Below, piece after piece: positions 15,777 through 24,936 of a DNA stretch of 64,000 bases (the stretch's first letter is position 1; every line of letters starts with the position of its first letter). Location of the stretch: the NCBI RefSeq assembly GCF_028475105.1, contig NZ_CP116936.1, forward strand, positions 3,347,501 to 3,411,500. Direction: 5' to 3'. The notes below the pieces were generated by a model. The model saw only the letters and a list, made by a program, of their open reading frames with translations, did no database searches and had not been told where the DNA came from. The position numbers and the translations under genes are program-made. The stretch is from Micromonospora sp. LH3U1. GTDB lineage: Bacteria > Actinomycetota > Actinomycetes > Mycobacteriales > Micromonosporaceae.

Positions 15777-16289
15777 GTGAACCGCTCTCGAATTGCCACC
15801 GCACTGCTGATCCTTGCCGCCACGACGGCTCTCACCGCCTGCGGTGACGGAGATACGGCGACGACCGCCGGATCCACGCCTTCCACCCCCACGTCCGCCG
15901 CCGCAACCTCAGCGGCCGCCTCCCCGACCGCCGCGCCGGCCTCGTCAGCCGCGACGGGCGCCACCAGCGACAAGAAGCTCTGCGAGTCGGTGAAGAAGGC
16001 CAGCGACGAGATGAAGGCGGAGGCCCTGAAGGCCGCCATGGCTGGTGGTGAGCCGTCGGCCGCGGATTTCAAGAAGATCCTGACGGAGCTGGAACAGAAG
16101 ATGACCACGGCGGCCTCGACCGGCGGTGACAGCAAGGTGGCGGCCGCCCTGAAGGAGTTCGGCGCCCAGGCGTCCAAGGCCGCAGCGGCGGCGGACCCGG
16201 CAACCGCTGCCGACAACCCGGCCTTCGAGAAGGCCGGCAACGACGTCACCGCCGCGTGCAAGGCGGCCGGGACCAACGTGATTCTCTGA
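15777..16289 (+). CDS. Small secreted lipoprotein
   Basis: A 170-residue protein with a lipoprotein signal peptide ending LTACG (lipidated Cys at residue 22), then a Ser/Thr/Ala/Pro-rich tether (residues 25-65) and a helical, Lys/Ala-rich domain. Two further cysteines (LCESVKKA and AACKAAG) could form a disulfide bridge. No family is recognised. It is transcribed alone and ends at a very strong hairpin. Confidence 0.75.
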   Translation: MNRSRIATALLILAATTALTACGDGDTATTAGSTPSTPTSAAATSAAASPTAAPASSAATGATSDKKLCESVKKASDEMKAEALKAAMAGGEPSAADFKKILTELEQKMTTAASTGGDSKVAAALKEFGAQASKAAAAADPATAADNPAFEKAGNDVTAACKAAGTNVIL

Positions 16290-16305
16290 CCATAGTGGTC
16301 TATCA

Positions 16306-16350
16306 ATCGTCGGACGGCCCCACGCCCTGAGCGTGGGGCCGTCCGACGAT
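16306..16350 (+). terminator. Strong 20-base-pair hairpin
   Basis: Positions 16306-16325 and 16331-16350 are perfect reverse complements (20 pairs) around the five-base loop CCTGA. It follows the lipoprotein stop by 16 bases. There is no U-tract, as is common for actinobacterial terminators. It lies inside the longest open frame of the following AraC gene, which supports a later start for that gene. Confidence 0.8.
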
Positions 16351-16413
16351 CTACGTGCAGGAGCGGACCATCCCGGCGCGCGATGCCGGCGGCGCGTCGG
16401 CGATGCTGTGGGC

Positions 16414-17253
16414 GTGGAGTACGTGTCCAGAGTGCCGCGACCGCCGCTGGACGGGCTGATCGACGACCTCTACTACCTGAAGGGTGCGCCGCCGTACGCC
16501 CGGCTGACGCTGCCGGCAAGTCCGGCGGCGTTGCTCATCGTCAACCTCGGGGCCCCGTTCCGCATCCGCGCCGGCACCGACATCGAGACGGCCGAGTACG
16601 CCGACGGCTGCGTGGTCACCACGCCCACCCGCGCGTTCGAGTTCGGCTACCCACTCCGGACCCGGTCCGTCGGCGTGCACTTCAAGCCGTGGGGGCCGGC
16701 GCCGTTCTTGCCGATGCCCGCGGCCGAGCTGTGTGACCGGCCGGTGACGTTAGAGCAGGTTTGGGGCCGGCCCGCCGTTGCTGAGCTGCGAGACCGGCTG
16801 GCCACGGCGGACGGACCGCACGAGATGCTGACGCTGCTCGAGGAGGAGCTGATGCGACGGCTGTGCGAGACCGCCGGCCTGGGACTGGTCCGCCATACGA
16901 GCCGCATCATCGCTGCGACCAGCGGGGCGGTGACTGTCGACGACCTGCGGGTTTCAGCCGGTGTCAGCAGCACTCATCTGGCACAGCGGTTCAAGGAGCT
17001 CATCGGCGTCACGCCGAAGCGGCTGGCCCGCTCCTACCGCTTCACCGTCACCGTGCTCGCGATCAACCCCGCCGGACCGATCGACTGGGGCGACCTCGCC
17101 GGTGGCGCAGGCTACTTCGACCAGGCCCACTTCGGCCACGAGTTCCGGGCGTTCACCGGGCTCACGCCGACCCGGTACGTCGAAGTCCGGCGGCGGTTCC
17201 TGCGCGAACATCCCGGCCACGTGCTGGACGGCTGGCCGCTGCCGGCCGATTGA
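16414..17253 (+). CDS. AraC-family transcriptional regulator
   Basis: A 279-residue protein. The N-terminal half resembles the DUF6597/cupin-like sensor of AraC proteins (PPLDGLIDDLYYLKG, FEFGYPLRTRSVGVHFKPWG). The C-terminal 100 residues form the double HTH: VSAGVSSTHLAQRFKELIGV and second HTH with GAGYFDQAHFGHEFRAFTG. I start it at GTG 16414, after the terminator hairpin; GTG 16408 is equally possible. It is followed 66 bases later by a DHFR-like enzyme on the same strand, a plausible target. Confidence 0.8.
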   Translation: MEYVSRVPRPPLDGLIDDLYYLKGAPPYARLTLPASPAALLIVNLGAPFRIRAGTDIETAEYADGCVVTTPTRAFEFGYPLRTRSVGVHFKPWGPAPFLPMPAAELCDRPVTLEQVWGRPAVAELRDRLATADGPHEMLTLLEEELMRRLCETAGLGLVRHTSRIIAATSGAVTVDDLRVSAGVSSTHLAQRFKELIGVTPKRLARSYRFTVTVLAINPAGPIDWGDLAGGAGYFDQAHFGHEFRAFTGLTPTRYVEVRRRFLREHPGHVLDGWPLPAD

Positions 17254-17318
17254 TTTCTTACAAGAGCGACAGCTCACCACACGCTAATTTGGGGGCATCC
17301 CAAAGCAGAGGAGAGCCC

Positions 17319-17900
17319 GTGGGCAAGGTGGTCATGTACAGCTCGGTGTCGGTAGACGGCTTCATCGCAGACGAGAATGACCAGCCCGGACCGCTGTTCG
17401 ACTGGTTGTCCAGCGGTGACGTCCCGTTGGACGAGAGCGGCGAGGTGAAGGTGTCGCAGACCTCCTACGACTACACCCGGCCGTACTGGGACCAGATCGG
17501 GGTGACAATCTGCGGCCGCCACGTCTTCGACCTGACGGACGGCTGGGACGGAAAGCCTCCGAGCGGGATCGACCACGTGGTCGTCGTGACGCACCGGCCG
17601 CAGCCCGAGGGCTGGGACCCCGAGGCGCCGTTTCACTTCGTCGACGGCGTCGAGGCAGCCGTGGCCAAGGCGCAGGAGCTCGCGGGTGACCGCATGGTCG
17701 AGGTCGCCGCTGGCGACGTCGGTGGCCAGGTGCTTGCCGCGGGCCTGGTCGACGAGGTGCGCATGGACGTCGTACCCGTCGTGTTCGGGTCCGGCAAGCG
17801 CTACTTCGGGTCGGTCCGCGCGCAGCACCTGTTGGAGGATCCTGACGTGGTGATTCAGGGCAACCGGGTGCTTCACCTGCGCTATCGGGTGCGCCGTTGA
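17319..17900 (+). CDS. Dihydrofolate-reductase-fold (RibD C-terminal-like) reductase
   Basis: A 193-residue member of the actinobacterial DHFR-like family: KVVMYSSVSVDGFIADEND at the N-terminus, ICGRHVFDLTDGW for nucleotide binding, and VVPVVFGSGKRYFG near the C-terminus. The substrate is unknown. The start is GTG 17319 behind GGAG. It has the same fold as the product of 7233-7865, but the sequences are clearly different. It may be controlled by the AraC regulator upstream. Confidence 0.8.
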   Translation: MGKVVMYSSVSVDGFIADENDQPGPLFDWLSSGDVPLDESGEVKVSQTSYDYTRPYWDQIGVTICGRHVFDLTDGWDGKPPSGIDHVVVVTHRPQPEGWDPEAPFHFVDGVEAAVAKAQELAGDRMVEVAAGDVGGQVLAAGLVDEVRMDVVPVVFGSGKRYFGSVRAQHLLEDPDVVIQGNRVLHLRYRVRR

Positions 17901-17954
17901 CCGATCTGAGCGGGTACTCGAAGAGGTTGATTTCTCCGGCCACTGTCGTCGACC

Positions 17955-18974
17955 TCACCCGCCAACAAGTTCGACCGAGATGGACGGCGACAGCGCGCGG
18001 AGGAAGTCGAGCGCGTCGAAGATCTTGCCGGCGGAGGCGACGCCACTCGTCCTCGTCTGACCGGTGAGAATGCGGCGGACCGCCTCGACCGCCAGGGGCG
18101 CGCTGATGGCGTAGATGTCCTGGCCGCTGGCGACGACGCGTCGCTGCGTGTCGCCGGAGCGCACGATGACGTCGACCGTGAACGTCTGCGCGGACCGGCC
18201 GAGCGCGTCGACCGCGACCGGTTCGTTCCCGGCGGCCAGGCCCGTGGCGGCGTCGGCGGTCATGTACGTACGTACCTCGGGGATGACCAGGTGGCTGGGG
18301 ACGGTGACGACGTCGGCCATGGTGAACTCGCCGAGGACGCTGCGGCGGCCCAGCGGCTCGGGAAAATCCCAGTCCATCCTCGGCAGGTCGTGCTCGTCGA
18401 CGTAGTACTCGAGCCGGCCACCGGTGTAGCGGACCCGGCGACCCGCGCGCCGCTCGCGCGAGACGGTGCCGGCGGCGAGGGTCCCGGCCGTGGGGTGCCA
18501 GCTGCTCAATCCGTACGCGATGTGCGCCTCGTCCGCCGACGTCCAGTCGCCCATCGCCGCCGTCACCAGCAGATCGCCGAGCCCGCCGAAGAAGGCCATC
18601 GCCGGGACCACCGCGACGCTCGCGGTCCGGGCGCGTTCGGCGAAGTGCGCGAACGTGTCGACGTTGGCCTCGATCTCGGCCGCCACATCCACGTACGGGA
18701 TCCCGGCCCGCAGGGCAGCCTCGATCACCGGGGCGGCGGTCGAGGCGAACGGGCCGGCGCAGTTGATGACCGCGTCCGCGCCCGTCAACGCCCGGTCGAG
18801 CGAGGCGGGATCGTCGACCGACGTCACCCGGTATTCGAACGACTCCGCCAGCGCCCGGAGCTTGCCCTCATCACGACCGAGGAGGAGTGGAACGAACCCG
18901 CGTTCCCGCAGCTCCGTCACCACGAACCGTCCGGTGTGTCCGTACGCCCCGAACACTGCCACGCTCTGACTCAT
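17955..18974 (-). CDS. Saccharopine-dehydrogenase-like NAD(P)-binding protein
   Basis: A 339-residue protein with an N-terminal Rossmann fold (SVAVFGAYGHTGRFVVTEL), the GRDEGKLRAL adenosine-binding segment and the NCAGPFASTAAPV turn typical of the saccharopine dehydrogenase/trans-acting enoyl reductase group. The C-terminal half is the family's substrate domain. The reaction cannot be assigned from sequence. ATG 18974 follows AGGGG at ten bases. It is divergent from a GlxA-type regulator with a 97-base gap. Confidence 0.75.
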   Translation of the reverse strand: MSQSVAVFGAYGHTGRFVVTELRERGFVPLLLGRDEGKLRALAESFEYRVTSVDDPASLDRALTGADAVINCAGPFASTAAPVIEAALRAGIPYVDVAAEIEANVDTFAHFAERARTASVAVVPAMAFFGGLGDLLVTAAMGDWTSADEAHIAYGLSSWHPTAGTLAAGTVSRERRAGRRVRYTGGRLEYYVDEHDLPRMDWDFPEPLGRRSVLGEFTMADVVTVPSHLVIPEVRTYMTADAATGLAAGNEPVAVDALGRSAQTFTVDVIVRSGDTQRRVVASGQDIYAISAPLAVEAVRRILTGQTRTSGVASAGKIFDALDFLRALSPSISVELVGG

Positions 18975-19071
18975 CGGTAAGTTCCCCTCAGAAGATCGAC
19001 TACGAGGAGCCTCGCAGCGGCGGTCGCCGTCGACGAGTGTCGGGAACGCCATACCCCGTACAGTTTCGGAC

Positions 19072-20010
19072 ATGACCACCATCGCGATCGCCGCCACCGA
19101 CGGGATGCTGCACTTCGAGGTGGCCATGGCCTGCGAGGTCTTCGTCCGCGACCCCTCCGGTCTGGCACACCCGTGGTACGACGTCGTGGTCTGCGGCCCA
19201 GGCCCGGCCCGGATCGGCCGCTTCCTGATGGAGCCGGACGACGGGTTGGACCGCCTCGCCCACGCCGACACCGTGATCATCCCCGCCGTGGAGGACGTCG
19301 ACGCGGACATACCCTCCGACCTGCTCGACGCCGTCCGTGCGGCCCACGCGGCGGGCGCCCGGATGGTCTCGCTGTGCACCGGTGCGTTCGTGCTGGCCGC
19401 TGCCGGGGTGCTGGACGGGTTGCGCGCCACCACCCACTGGGCCCACACCGAGGCGCTGGCCGTCCGCTACCCCCGGGTGCGGGTCGACCCGGATGTGCTC
19501 TACGTCGACAACGGCACCGTGCTCGCGTCCGCCGGCAAAGCCGCCGCTATCGACCTGTGCCTGCACCTGATCCGCCGCGACCACGGCTCGACGGTCGCCA
19601 ACGCCGTCGCTCGCCGCCTGGTCGTGCCGCCGCATCGGGCCGGCGGCCAGGCCCAGTTCGTCACCACTCCGGTGCCCGCCCGCGACGACCACCCGCTCGC
19701 CACCCTGTTTCCCTGGGCGATGCAACGGCTGGACCAGCCGCTGACCGTGGAGGACCTGGCCCGCCAGGCGAACATGAGCTCACGCAACCTGGCCCGCCAC
19801 TTCAGGTCCGCAACCGGCACCACCCCACTGCAATGGCTGTCGACGCAGCGGATCCGTCGCGCCCAGGAGTTGCTGGAGAACAGCGACGACAGCATCGACG
19901 TCATCGCCGAGGCGGCCGGCATGGGCACCGCCACGACGCTGCGCCGGCACTTCCACCGCACCGTCGGTGTGCCTCCGGACGCCTACCGGCGCACCTTCCG
20001 CAGCGCCTGA
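19072..20010 (+). CDS. GlxA-family AraC regulator with DJ-1/PfpI-like domain
   Basis: A 312-residue protein. Residues 1-185 form a DJ-1/PfpI (class I amidotransferase-like) domain with the conserved nucleophile elbow SLCTGAFVLAAAG. Residues 215-312 are the AraC double HTH (NMSSRNLARHFRSATGTTPL, MGTATTLRRHFHRTVGVPPD). Such regulators are usually transcriptional activators whose DJ-1 domain senses a small molecule. It lies divergent to the saccharopine-dehydrogenase-like gene, its most likely target. Confidence 0.88.
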   Translation: MTTIAIAATDGMLHFEVAMACEVFVRDPSGLAHPWYDVVVCGPGPARIGRFLMEPDDGLDRLAHADTVIIPAVEDVDADIPSDLLDAVRAAHAAGARMVSLCTGAFVLAAAGVLDGLRATTHWAHTEALAVRYPRVRVDPDVLYVDNGTVLASAGKAAAIDLCLHLIRRDHGSTVANAVARRLVVPPHRAGGQAQFVTTPVPARDDHPLATLFPWAMQRLDQPLTVEDLARQANMSSRNLARHFRSATGTTPLQWLSTQRIRRAQELLENSDDSIDVIAEAAGMGTATTLRRHFHRTVGVPPDAYRRTFRSA

Positions 20011-20029
20011 CGGCACCGCCCCGACCCGG

Positions 20030-20848
20030 TCAGCCCGGCCGCTCGGCCGAACGGGCGACCTCGCGTACGGCCTCGGCGACGGCCGGGAAGTCCTTCTTGA
20101 GGATCGCACCGTGGTTGCTGGCGACCTTCGCGCCGATCTGGATGTTCGGGTTGCGGGCGGTCACCGCATCGAGGCTGGTGCGGATCTGTTCCTGCTCATC
20201 ACCGCGGCTTCCCAGGGACGTCCCCGAAGCGACCACGTACCGCACCGGGACGGTGATGTCGTCGAGCACGGGGCCCAGTTCCCGCTCGCGGGAGAGCCTG
20301 CCGCGCTCGATGTTGCTCTCGGCCTGCTGTTCGGCGCTCATCCGCGGTGCCAGGCCCGTCGGGCGCAGCAGCGGCATGAACCAGCTCATCCGCCGGAACA
20401 GCTTCCGGATCCGCTGCTCCATGGCCTCGTCGAGCCAGTCGGACGGGAACGCGCCGTCGACCAGGACGGTGCCCAGGGCGCGATCCGGATTCCGGCTGGC
20501 CCAGTGCGCCGCGACAACCGCGCCGTAGGACCAGCCCACCACCAGCGCCCGATCCACACCGCGGGCCGCGAGAACAGCATCGACGTCCCGGACCGCGGCC
20601 TCGAAGGAATAGTCCGCCGAACGCTGCGACTTCCTGCCGCGAGCCCGCTCGTCGTAGGTGAGGTGCCGCCACCCCGTTCCCAGGTCGGCGATGACCCGCC
20701 GCCAGTACCCCTGGGTGGCGAACTGGCCATTGAGGTAGACCACCGGGACACCGGGACCGCCGGTGTCGGTGACGGCCAGGGCGGTGTCGTCGACCGACAC
20801 CATGCCGGTCCACGTCGAACTGATGGGGGCGGTGCTGTTCTTCGTCAC
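20030..20848 (-). CDS. Alpha/beta hydrolase
   Basis: A 272-residue alpha/beta-hydrolase. The oxyanion motif VVYLNGQFATQGYWR is followed by the nucleophile elbow VVGWSYGAVVA (Ser), a lid region, an Asp-containing strand and the catalytic His in ASNHGAILK. GTG 20848 is chosen over GTG 20857 because GGAG then lies eight bases upstream. It follows the DUF4097 gene by 27 bases and is probably co-transcribed with it. The substrate is unknown. Confidence 0.8.
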   Translation of the reverse strand: MTKNSTAPISSTWTGMVSVDDTALAVTDTGGPGVPVVYLNGQFATQGYWRRVIADLGTGWRHLTYDERARGRKSQRSADYSFEAAVRDVDAVLAARGVDRALVVGWSYGAVVAAHWASRNPDRALGTVLVDGAFPSDWLDEAMEQRIRKLFRRMSWFMPLLRPTGLAPRMSAEQQAESNIERGRLSRERELGPVLDDITVPVRYVVASGTSLGSRGDEQEQIRTSLDAVTARNPNIQIGAKVASNHGAILKKDFPAVAEAVREVARSAERPG

Positions 20849-20875
20849 GGGTTTCACTCCTGATCGCGCTGGGCT

Positions 20876-21541
20876 TCAGAGACTGCGGGCGGTGATGTCG
20901 CCGTGGGAGGTGGTGGCGTGGATGTCGAGTGCGGCGGTGCCGTCGTTCTTGAGGGCGTTGCTGATGCGGCCGTGGCCGGTCCCGGCGTCCAGGGCGGCCG
21001 AGACGCCGGCGACGGCGGCGATCGAGATATCACCGGACTGGGTGCGGAGCACCACCGTGCCGCGCACGGCCTCGGTGATCCGGATGTCGCCCCTCGCGGT
21101 GCTGATCTCCGCGGGGCCGTTGAGCCGGCCGACCTCGACGTCGCCGTCGATCGCGACGAGGCGGACGCTCGCGGCCTCGTCGATCTTGATCTGGCGGTAC
21201 GCGCCGTCGAAGGCGACGTCGCCGAGGCGTCCGACGCCGCGGAGCTCCGCGCTGGCGGCCTTGGCGTCGATGCGGGAGTCCGCGGGCAGCTGGATGGTGA
21301 CCGCCAGGGATCCGGAGGGACCGATGAGCGGGTTGCGGGGGGTCGAGGCCGTGATCCGCAGGACGCCGTCGGCGTAGGTGACGGTGGTCTGCTCGGCGGC
21401 CTTGGTGTCGCGACTCTTGGAGGGGTCGACGGGCAGGACCTCGACGGTGGTGTCGGCGCGGTCCGCGGCGATGATCTGGACGCGTCCGGCGGGGATGTCC
21501 AGGACGACGGAGATCGGGGTGGGGGTGTCGAACTTCTGCAT
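20876..21541 (-). CDS. DUF4097-family beta-solenoid protein
   Basis: A 221-residue soluble protein of short beta repeats (GDVEVGRLNGPAEISTARGD, GDISIAAVAGVSAALDAG) typical of the DUF4097 adhesin-like fold. There is no signal peptide or membrane segment. ATG 21541 follows GGGAG. It heads a two-gene operon with the hydrolase and is divergent from a GbsR/MarR-type regulator; palindromes near that regulator suggest control of both directions. Confidence 0.75.
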   Translation of the reverse strand: MQKFDTPTPISVVLDIPAGRVQIIAADRADTTVEVLPVDPSKSRDTKAAEQTTVTYADGVLRITASTPRNPLIGPSGSLAVTIQLPADSRIDAKAASAELRGVGRLGDVAFDGAYRQIKIDEAASVRLVAIDGDVEVGRLNGPAEISTARGDIRITEAVRGTVVLRTQSGDISIAAVAGVSAALDAGTGHGRISNALKNDGTAALDIHATTSHGDITARSL

Positions 21542-21660
21542 CGTGCTCTCCCGTGCTCGTTCACTGTTTCCGACATTGGAAACGCTACGTTGCTTTCCAT
21601 GGACCGGCAACATGCCCGTTGCGCTTTAAAGCCATATTCCCAGGCCAGGATAGCTAAAGT

Positions 21661-21714
21661 GTTGCAACGAGTCGCGGGGTAATGCAACGATGGCGAGTCT
21701 GACCATTGCAATGG
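21661..21714. promoter_or_regulatory. TTGCAA palindromes in the DUF4097/GbsR-like divergent promoter
   Basis: GTTGCAAC (21661-21668) and the 12-base perfect palindrome CCATTGCAATGG (21703-21714) flank a related half-site ATGCAACGATGG (21682-21693) in a 239-base intergenic stretch of lower GC. They are likely operators for the regulator starting at 21781. Confidence 0.5.
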
Positions 21715-21780
21715 GCGAGAGGTTAACGCTATGGTGGGCGGGATCAGAGACCGCAACGAAGGACCACCGAGGAGATCGCG

Positions 21781-22500
21781 ATGCCGGGAGGCAGGCTTAC
21801 CCAGCAGGAACGCCAGCAGATCGCGCTGGGGCTGGCCGACAGCCTCCCCTACGCCGAGATCGCCCGGCGTCTCGACCGTCCTACCTCGACGGTCACCCGG
21901 GAGGTGATGCGCAACGGCGGCCCCACCGCCTACCGCGCCGACCTGGCCCACCGCGCCACCGAACGCCGCGCCCACCGGCGCGGGCCCGCCTCATCCGCAC
22001 GGGCGGCCGCAGTTCCGCAGACGCACGGACGCGACGCGGAGGCCGTGGCCGAGTACGAGGAGGCGTTCACCACCGTCCTCATGGCGTCCGGCCTCACCAA
22101 GATGGCGGCCCGAGTGTTGACCTGCCTGTTCACCACCGACGCGGGCAGCCTCACCGCGTCCCAGCTCGCCCAGCGTCTCCAGGTCAGCCCGGCGTCCATC
22201 TCGAAGGCGATAACCTTCCTGGAGGGCCAGAGCCTCGTCCGCCGAGAACGCGACGAACGCCGTCGCGACCGCTACCTCGTGGACGACGAACTCTTCTACC
22301 AGGCGACGATCGCCAGCGCCCGAGCCAACGACCAGCTCGTCGAAACCGCACGCCAGGGCGTCGCCATCCTCGGCCCCCACACCCCCGCCGCCGCCCGCCT
22401 GGAGAACATCGCCCGCTTCCTCGACTTCATCAGCGAGAGCATCACCCGCGCCGCCGAACAGGCCCGCGACGTCCTCCGCACCAGACCCGAAACAACCTGA
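21781..22500 (+). CDS. GbsR/MarR-like regulator with IS30-type N-terminal helix-turn-helix
   Basis: A 239-residue protein with two DNA-binding modules. Residues 1-60 resemble the HTH of IS30-type transposases (RLTQQERQQIALGLADSLPY, AEIARRLDRPTSTVTREVMR). Residues 95-180 are a winged helix of the GbsR/MarR type (LTASQLAQRLQVSPASISKA, then the RRERDERRRDRYLV wing). The C-terminal helices probably dimerise. AGGAG lies six bases before the ATG. There is no transposase catalytic domain, so it is a regulator and not an insertion sequence. Confidence 0.8.
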   Translation: MPGGRLTQQERQQIALGLADSLPYAEIARRLDRPTSTVTREVMRNGGPTAYRADLAHRATERRAHRRGPASSARAAAVPQTHGRDAEAVAEYEEAFTTVLMASGLTKMAARVLTCLFTTDAGSLTASQLAQRLQVSPASISKAITFLEGQSLVRRERDERRRDRYLVDDELFYQATIASARANDQLVETARQGVAILGPHTPAAARLENIARFLDFISESITRAAEQARDVLRTRPETT

Positions 22501-22518
22501 GGTGACACTGCCCCGAGG

Positions 22519-24570
22519 CTATGGCTGGTCGGGGCGACGGCGGGCGAACGCGTCGACCTTGCCCCAGCGGCCGGGGATGTCCAGGAGCGCGATCCGCCCG
22601 AACGCGGACGGCAGCGCCGGGTCGACGGCCAGGTGGTCCTCGTGCGGATCGATGCCGAGCATGGTGCGGATGAGCAGCATGGACGCCCCGCTGGACCACG
22701 CCTGCGGGCTACCCGCGGTCGGGTACCGGACCGGAAACCGGGTGGTGTCGCGGTCGAACCCACCGAAGGCCTCGGGCAGCCGACCCTGGAAGTAGGTGGC
22801 GGCGGAGAGGATGCCCTCGGCGATGCGGCCCGCCGCACTGCTGAACCCGTAACGGCGCAGACCCCACGCGATGAACGAGTTGTCGAACGGCCAGACCGTG
22901 CCGTTGTGATAGCCGAGTGGGTTGTAACGGCCCTGCCCCTCGGCGAGGGTCCGCACCCCCCAGCCGGAGAAGAGCGCCGGACCCATCAGGTGTTCGGCGA
23001 CCCGCGAGGCCCGCTCCGGCGGCACGATGCCGCTCCACAGCAGGTGCCCGATGTTGGAAGACAAGCTGTCGACCGGGGTGCCGTCGTGGTCGAGCGCGAG
23101 GGCGTAGTAGCCGCGGTCCTCAAGCCAGAAGTCCCGGTTGAAGCGGTCGTACAGCGCCGCCGCCTCACGCTCCAGCCGGTCGGCGAAGTCGGGGTCACCC
23201 CAGACCGTACGGGCCAGCCGTGCTCCTCGGATCTTGGCGTCGTAGGCGTACCCCTGGGTTTCGCAGGTGGCCCTCGGAAAGCCCGGCAACCTGCCGTCGG
23301 CGTAGGAGATGCTGTCCCAGGAGTCCTTCCAGCACTGGTTGTCCAAACCGGTGGCGCGGTTGCGTCTCTCGTACCAGATGTAGCCGGTGGAGTTCAGGTC
23401 CGCGTACAGGTCGATCCACGCCAGGGCCGCGCGAGCATCCTGCTCCAACTCGGTCACCAGCGCCGTGTCGCCGCTCCACCGCTCGTACTCGTCGAGCAGC
23501 ACCACGAACAGCGGTGAGGCGTCCACGGTGCCGTAGTAGGGGGAGTGCGGCTGTTCCTCGAACGCGGCCGACTCCCCGTAGCGCAGCTCGTGCAGGATCC
23601 GGCCGGGGTCCTCCTCCAGCACGTCGTCGTGCCGGGCGCCCTGAAGCGAGGCGAGGATCCGCAGTGTCGGTGGGGTCAACGACGGTGTGACGGGCAGGGT
23701 CTGTAGGCAGGTCAGCAGGCTGTCGCGGCCGAACAGGGTCATGAACCAGGGCAGCCCGGCCGCGGGCACGGTCGCGCCGCCGAGCGAGAGCGGGGCGAAG
23801 CGCAGCGCCGCCAGGTCCACCAGACTGCGGTCGTACACCTGCTGGAGGGAGACGCTGTCGGTGTCCAGTGTCGGGGCCGCCGCGACCCAGGCCCGCACGC
23901 TCTCGGGCAGGGTGGAGTCGTCCGGCCGTTGGGCCCGGAGGGCGGCGCGCAGGTCGACGCCGTCCGGACGCAGCGCCCGCATGGCGGCCTGCAACCGCGT
24001 CGACCACTGCTCCCCGGGGCGAAGCCGGACCGCGAACCGCAGGCCGTTCGGGTCGACCTCGGCGGGCTCACTCGCCGACACCACAACCTCACGTCGGTAC
24101 GTGCCGCGCCGGTAGCCCAGGGTCAACTCGTTCGGGCCGACCTGGGTGTAGTAACTGCCGGCCTTGTCACCGATGTCGAACTTGATCTCAAAGATGTCGG
24201 CGAAGTCGGCTGCCATCTCCAGCCGTACGTCGAGCTCCTTGTCCCCCTCACCGTAATTGAAGATCGTCAGTGACTCGGTGAGGTCCGGGCCGATCCGCCT
24301 CCGCCGGATGGCCGACACGTCAGCCTGCACGTAGTCGACCGCCCCGCCCGGCACCACGAAGAACGTCACCTCGTAGTACTGGCTGTCGTCCACCGACAGC
24401 GCGGTCATGCGTTCGCCGTTGACGGTGAGCATCCAGCGGGACAGGAAGCGTGTGTCGGCGGCGAACAGCCCGACCGGAGTGCCGGGGGACGACTCCACAT
24501 CGCCACTGGCGTCGGACACGATGAACGTGTTCCCATCGATACACGCGACGGTGCCCGGGATGTCCCTCAT
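22519..24570 (-). CDS. Glycogen-debranching-type amylo-alpha-1,6-glucosidase family protein
   Basis: A 683-residue two-domain protein. Residues 1-230 form the glycogen debranching N-terminal beta domain (GNTFIVSDASGDV, GLFAADTRFLSRW). Residues 270-650 are the (alpha/alpha)6 barrel of six-hairpin glycosidases, with catalytic-type acidic stretches WFMTLFGRDSLL, NQCWKDSWDSI and NGTVWPFDNSF. These enzymes hydrolyse alpha-1,6 branches or related oligosaccharides; the exact substrate is open. It begins three bases after the stop of an SCP2-domain protein on the same strand, so the pair is an operon. Confidence 0.85.
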   Translation of the reverse strand: MRDIPGTVACIDGNTFIVSDASGDVESSPGTPVGLFAADTRFLSRWMLTVNGERMTALSVDDSQYYEVTFFVVPGGAVDYVQADVSAIRRRRIGPDLTESLTIFNYGEGDKELDVRLEMAADFADIFEIKFDIGDKAGSYYTQVGPNELTLGYRRGTYRREVVVSASEPAEVDPNGLRFAVRLRPGEQWSTRLQAAMRALRPDGVDLRAALRAQRPDDSTLPESVRAWVAAAPTLDTDSVSLQQVYDRSLVDLAALRFAPLSLGGATVPAAGLPWFMTLFGRDSLLTCLQTLPVTPSLTPPTLRILASLQGARHDDVLEEDPGRILHELRYGESAAFEEQPHSPYYGTVDASPLFVVLLDEYERWSGDTALVTELEQDARAALAWIDLYADLNSTGYIWYERRNRATGLDNQCWKDSWDSISYADGRLPGFPRATCETQGYAYDAKIRGARLARTVWGDPDFADRLEREAAALYDRFNRDFWLEDRGYYALALDHDGTPVDSLSSNIGHLLWSGIVPPERASRVAEHLMGPALFSGWGVRTLAEGQGRYNPLGYHNGTVWPFDNSFIAWGLRRYGFSSAAGRIAEGILSAATYFQGRLPEAFGGFDRDTTRFPVRYPTAGSPQAWSSGASMLLIRTMLGIDPHEDHLAVDPALPSAFGRIALLDIPGRWGKVDAFARRRPDQP

Positions 24571-24573
24571 CAG

Positions 24574-24936
24574 TTACCTGTCGCCATCCGGGTTGCCGCG
24601 CTGAGAGGGCTCGGGCGCTCGCGGGAACAGCCGCCCGATCCGCAACGCCAGGCCGAGGTCACCGTCGACCAGGATCTCCCCACGGGTGATCGCCGCCAGG
24701 CCGTTCACCTCACCGCGTGCCATCGCGTCCGCGACCTGCGCGGACACCCTGATGACAGTCGTGGCGGGACCGGCGCTCCGCGTCACCCGCATCCGGCCGT
24801 GATCGATGTTCAGGAGCCACTGCTCCAGGTGGCCCCCGTCCCGAATGTCGAATCGCACGCTCCCACACACCTTGTTGAACCGCGGATCCTGGCCGGCAAT
24901 CGTCAACCGCTCGAAGAAGGAACTGGTCGCCGTCAT
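24574..24936 (-). CDS. SCP2 sterol-binding-domain protein
   Basis: A 120-residue protein of the SCP2/lipid-transfer fold: KVCGSVRFDIRDGGHLEQWL and TRGEILVDGDLGLALRIGRL. Such proteins hold a hydrophobic ligand in a tunnel; in bacteria the ligand is mostly unknown. There is no export signal. It is upstream of, and nearly abuts, the debranching-like gene. The 308-base gap after its start (24937-25244) is divergent promoter DNA in which I see no further gene. Confidence 0.75.
   Translation of the reverse strand: MTATSSFFERLTIAGQDPRFNKVCGSVRFDIRDGGHLEQWLLNIDHGRMRVTRSAGPATTVIRVSAQVADAMARGEVNGLAAITRGEILVDGDLGLALRIGRLFPRAPEPSQRGNPDGDR

Noticed and set aside
21781..21960. Possible IS30 element, because of the HTH in the GbsR-like protein
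   Set aside because: No DDE catalytic domain, no terminal inverted repeats or target duplication.
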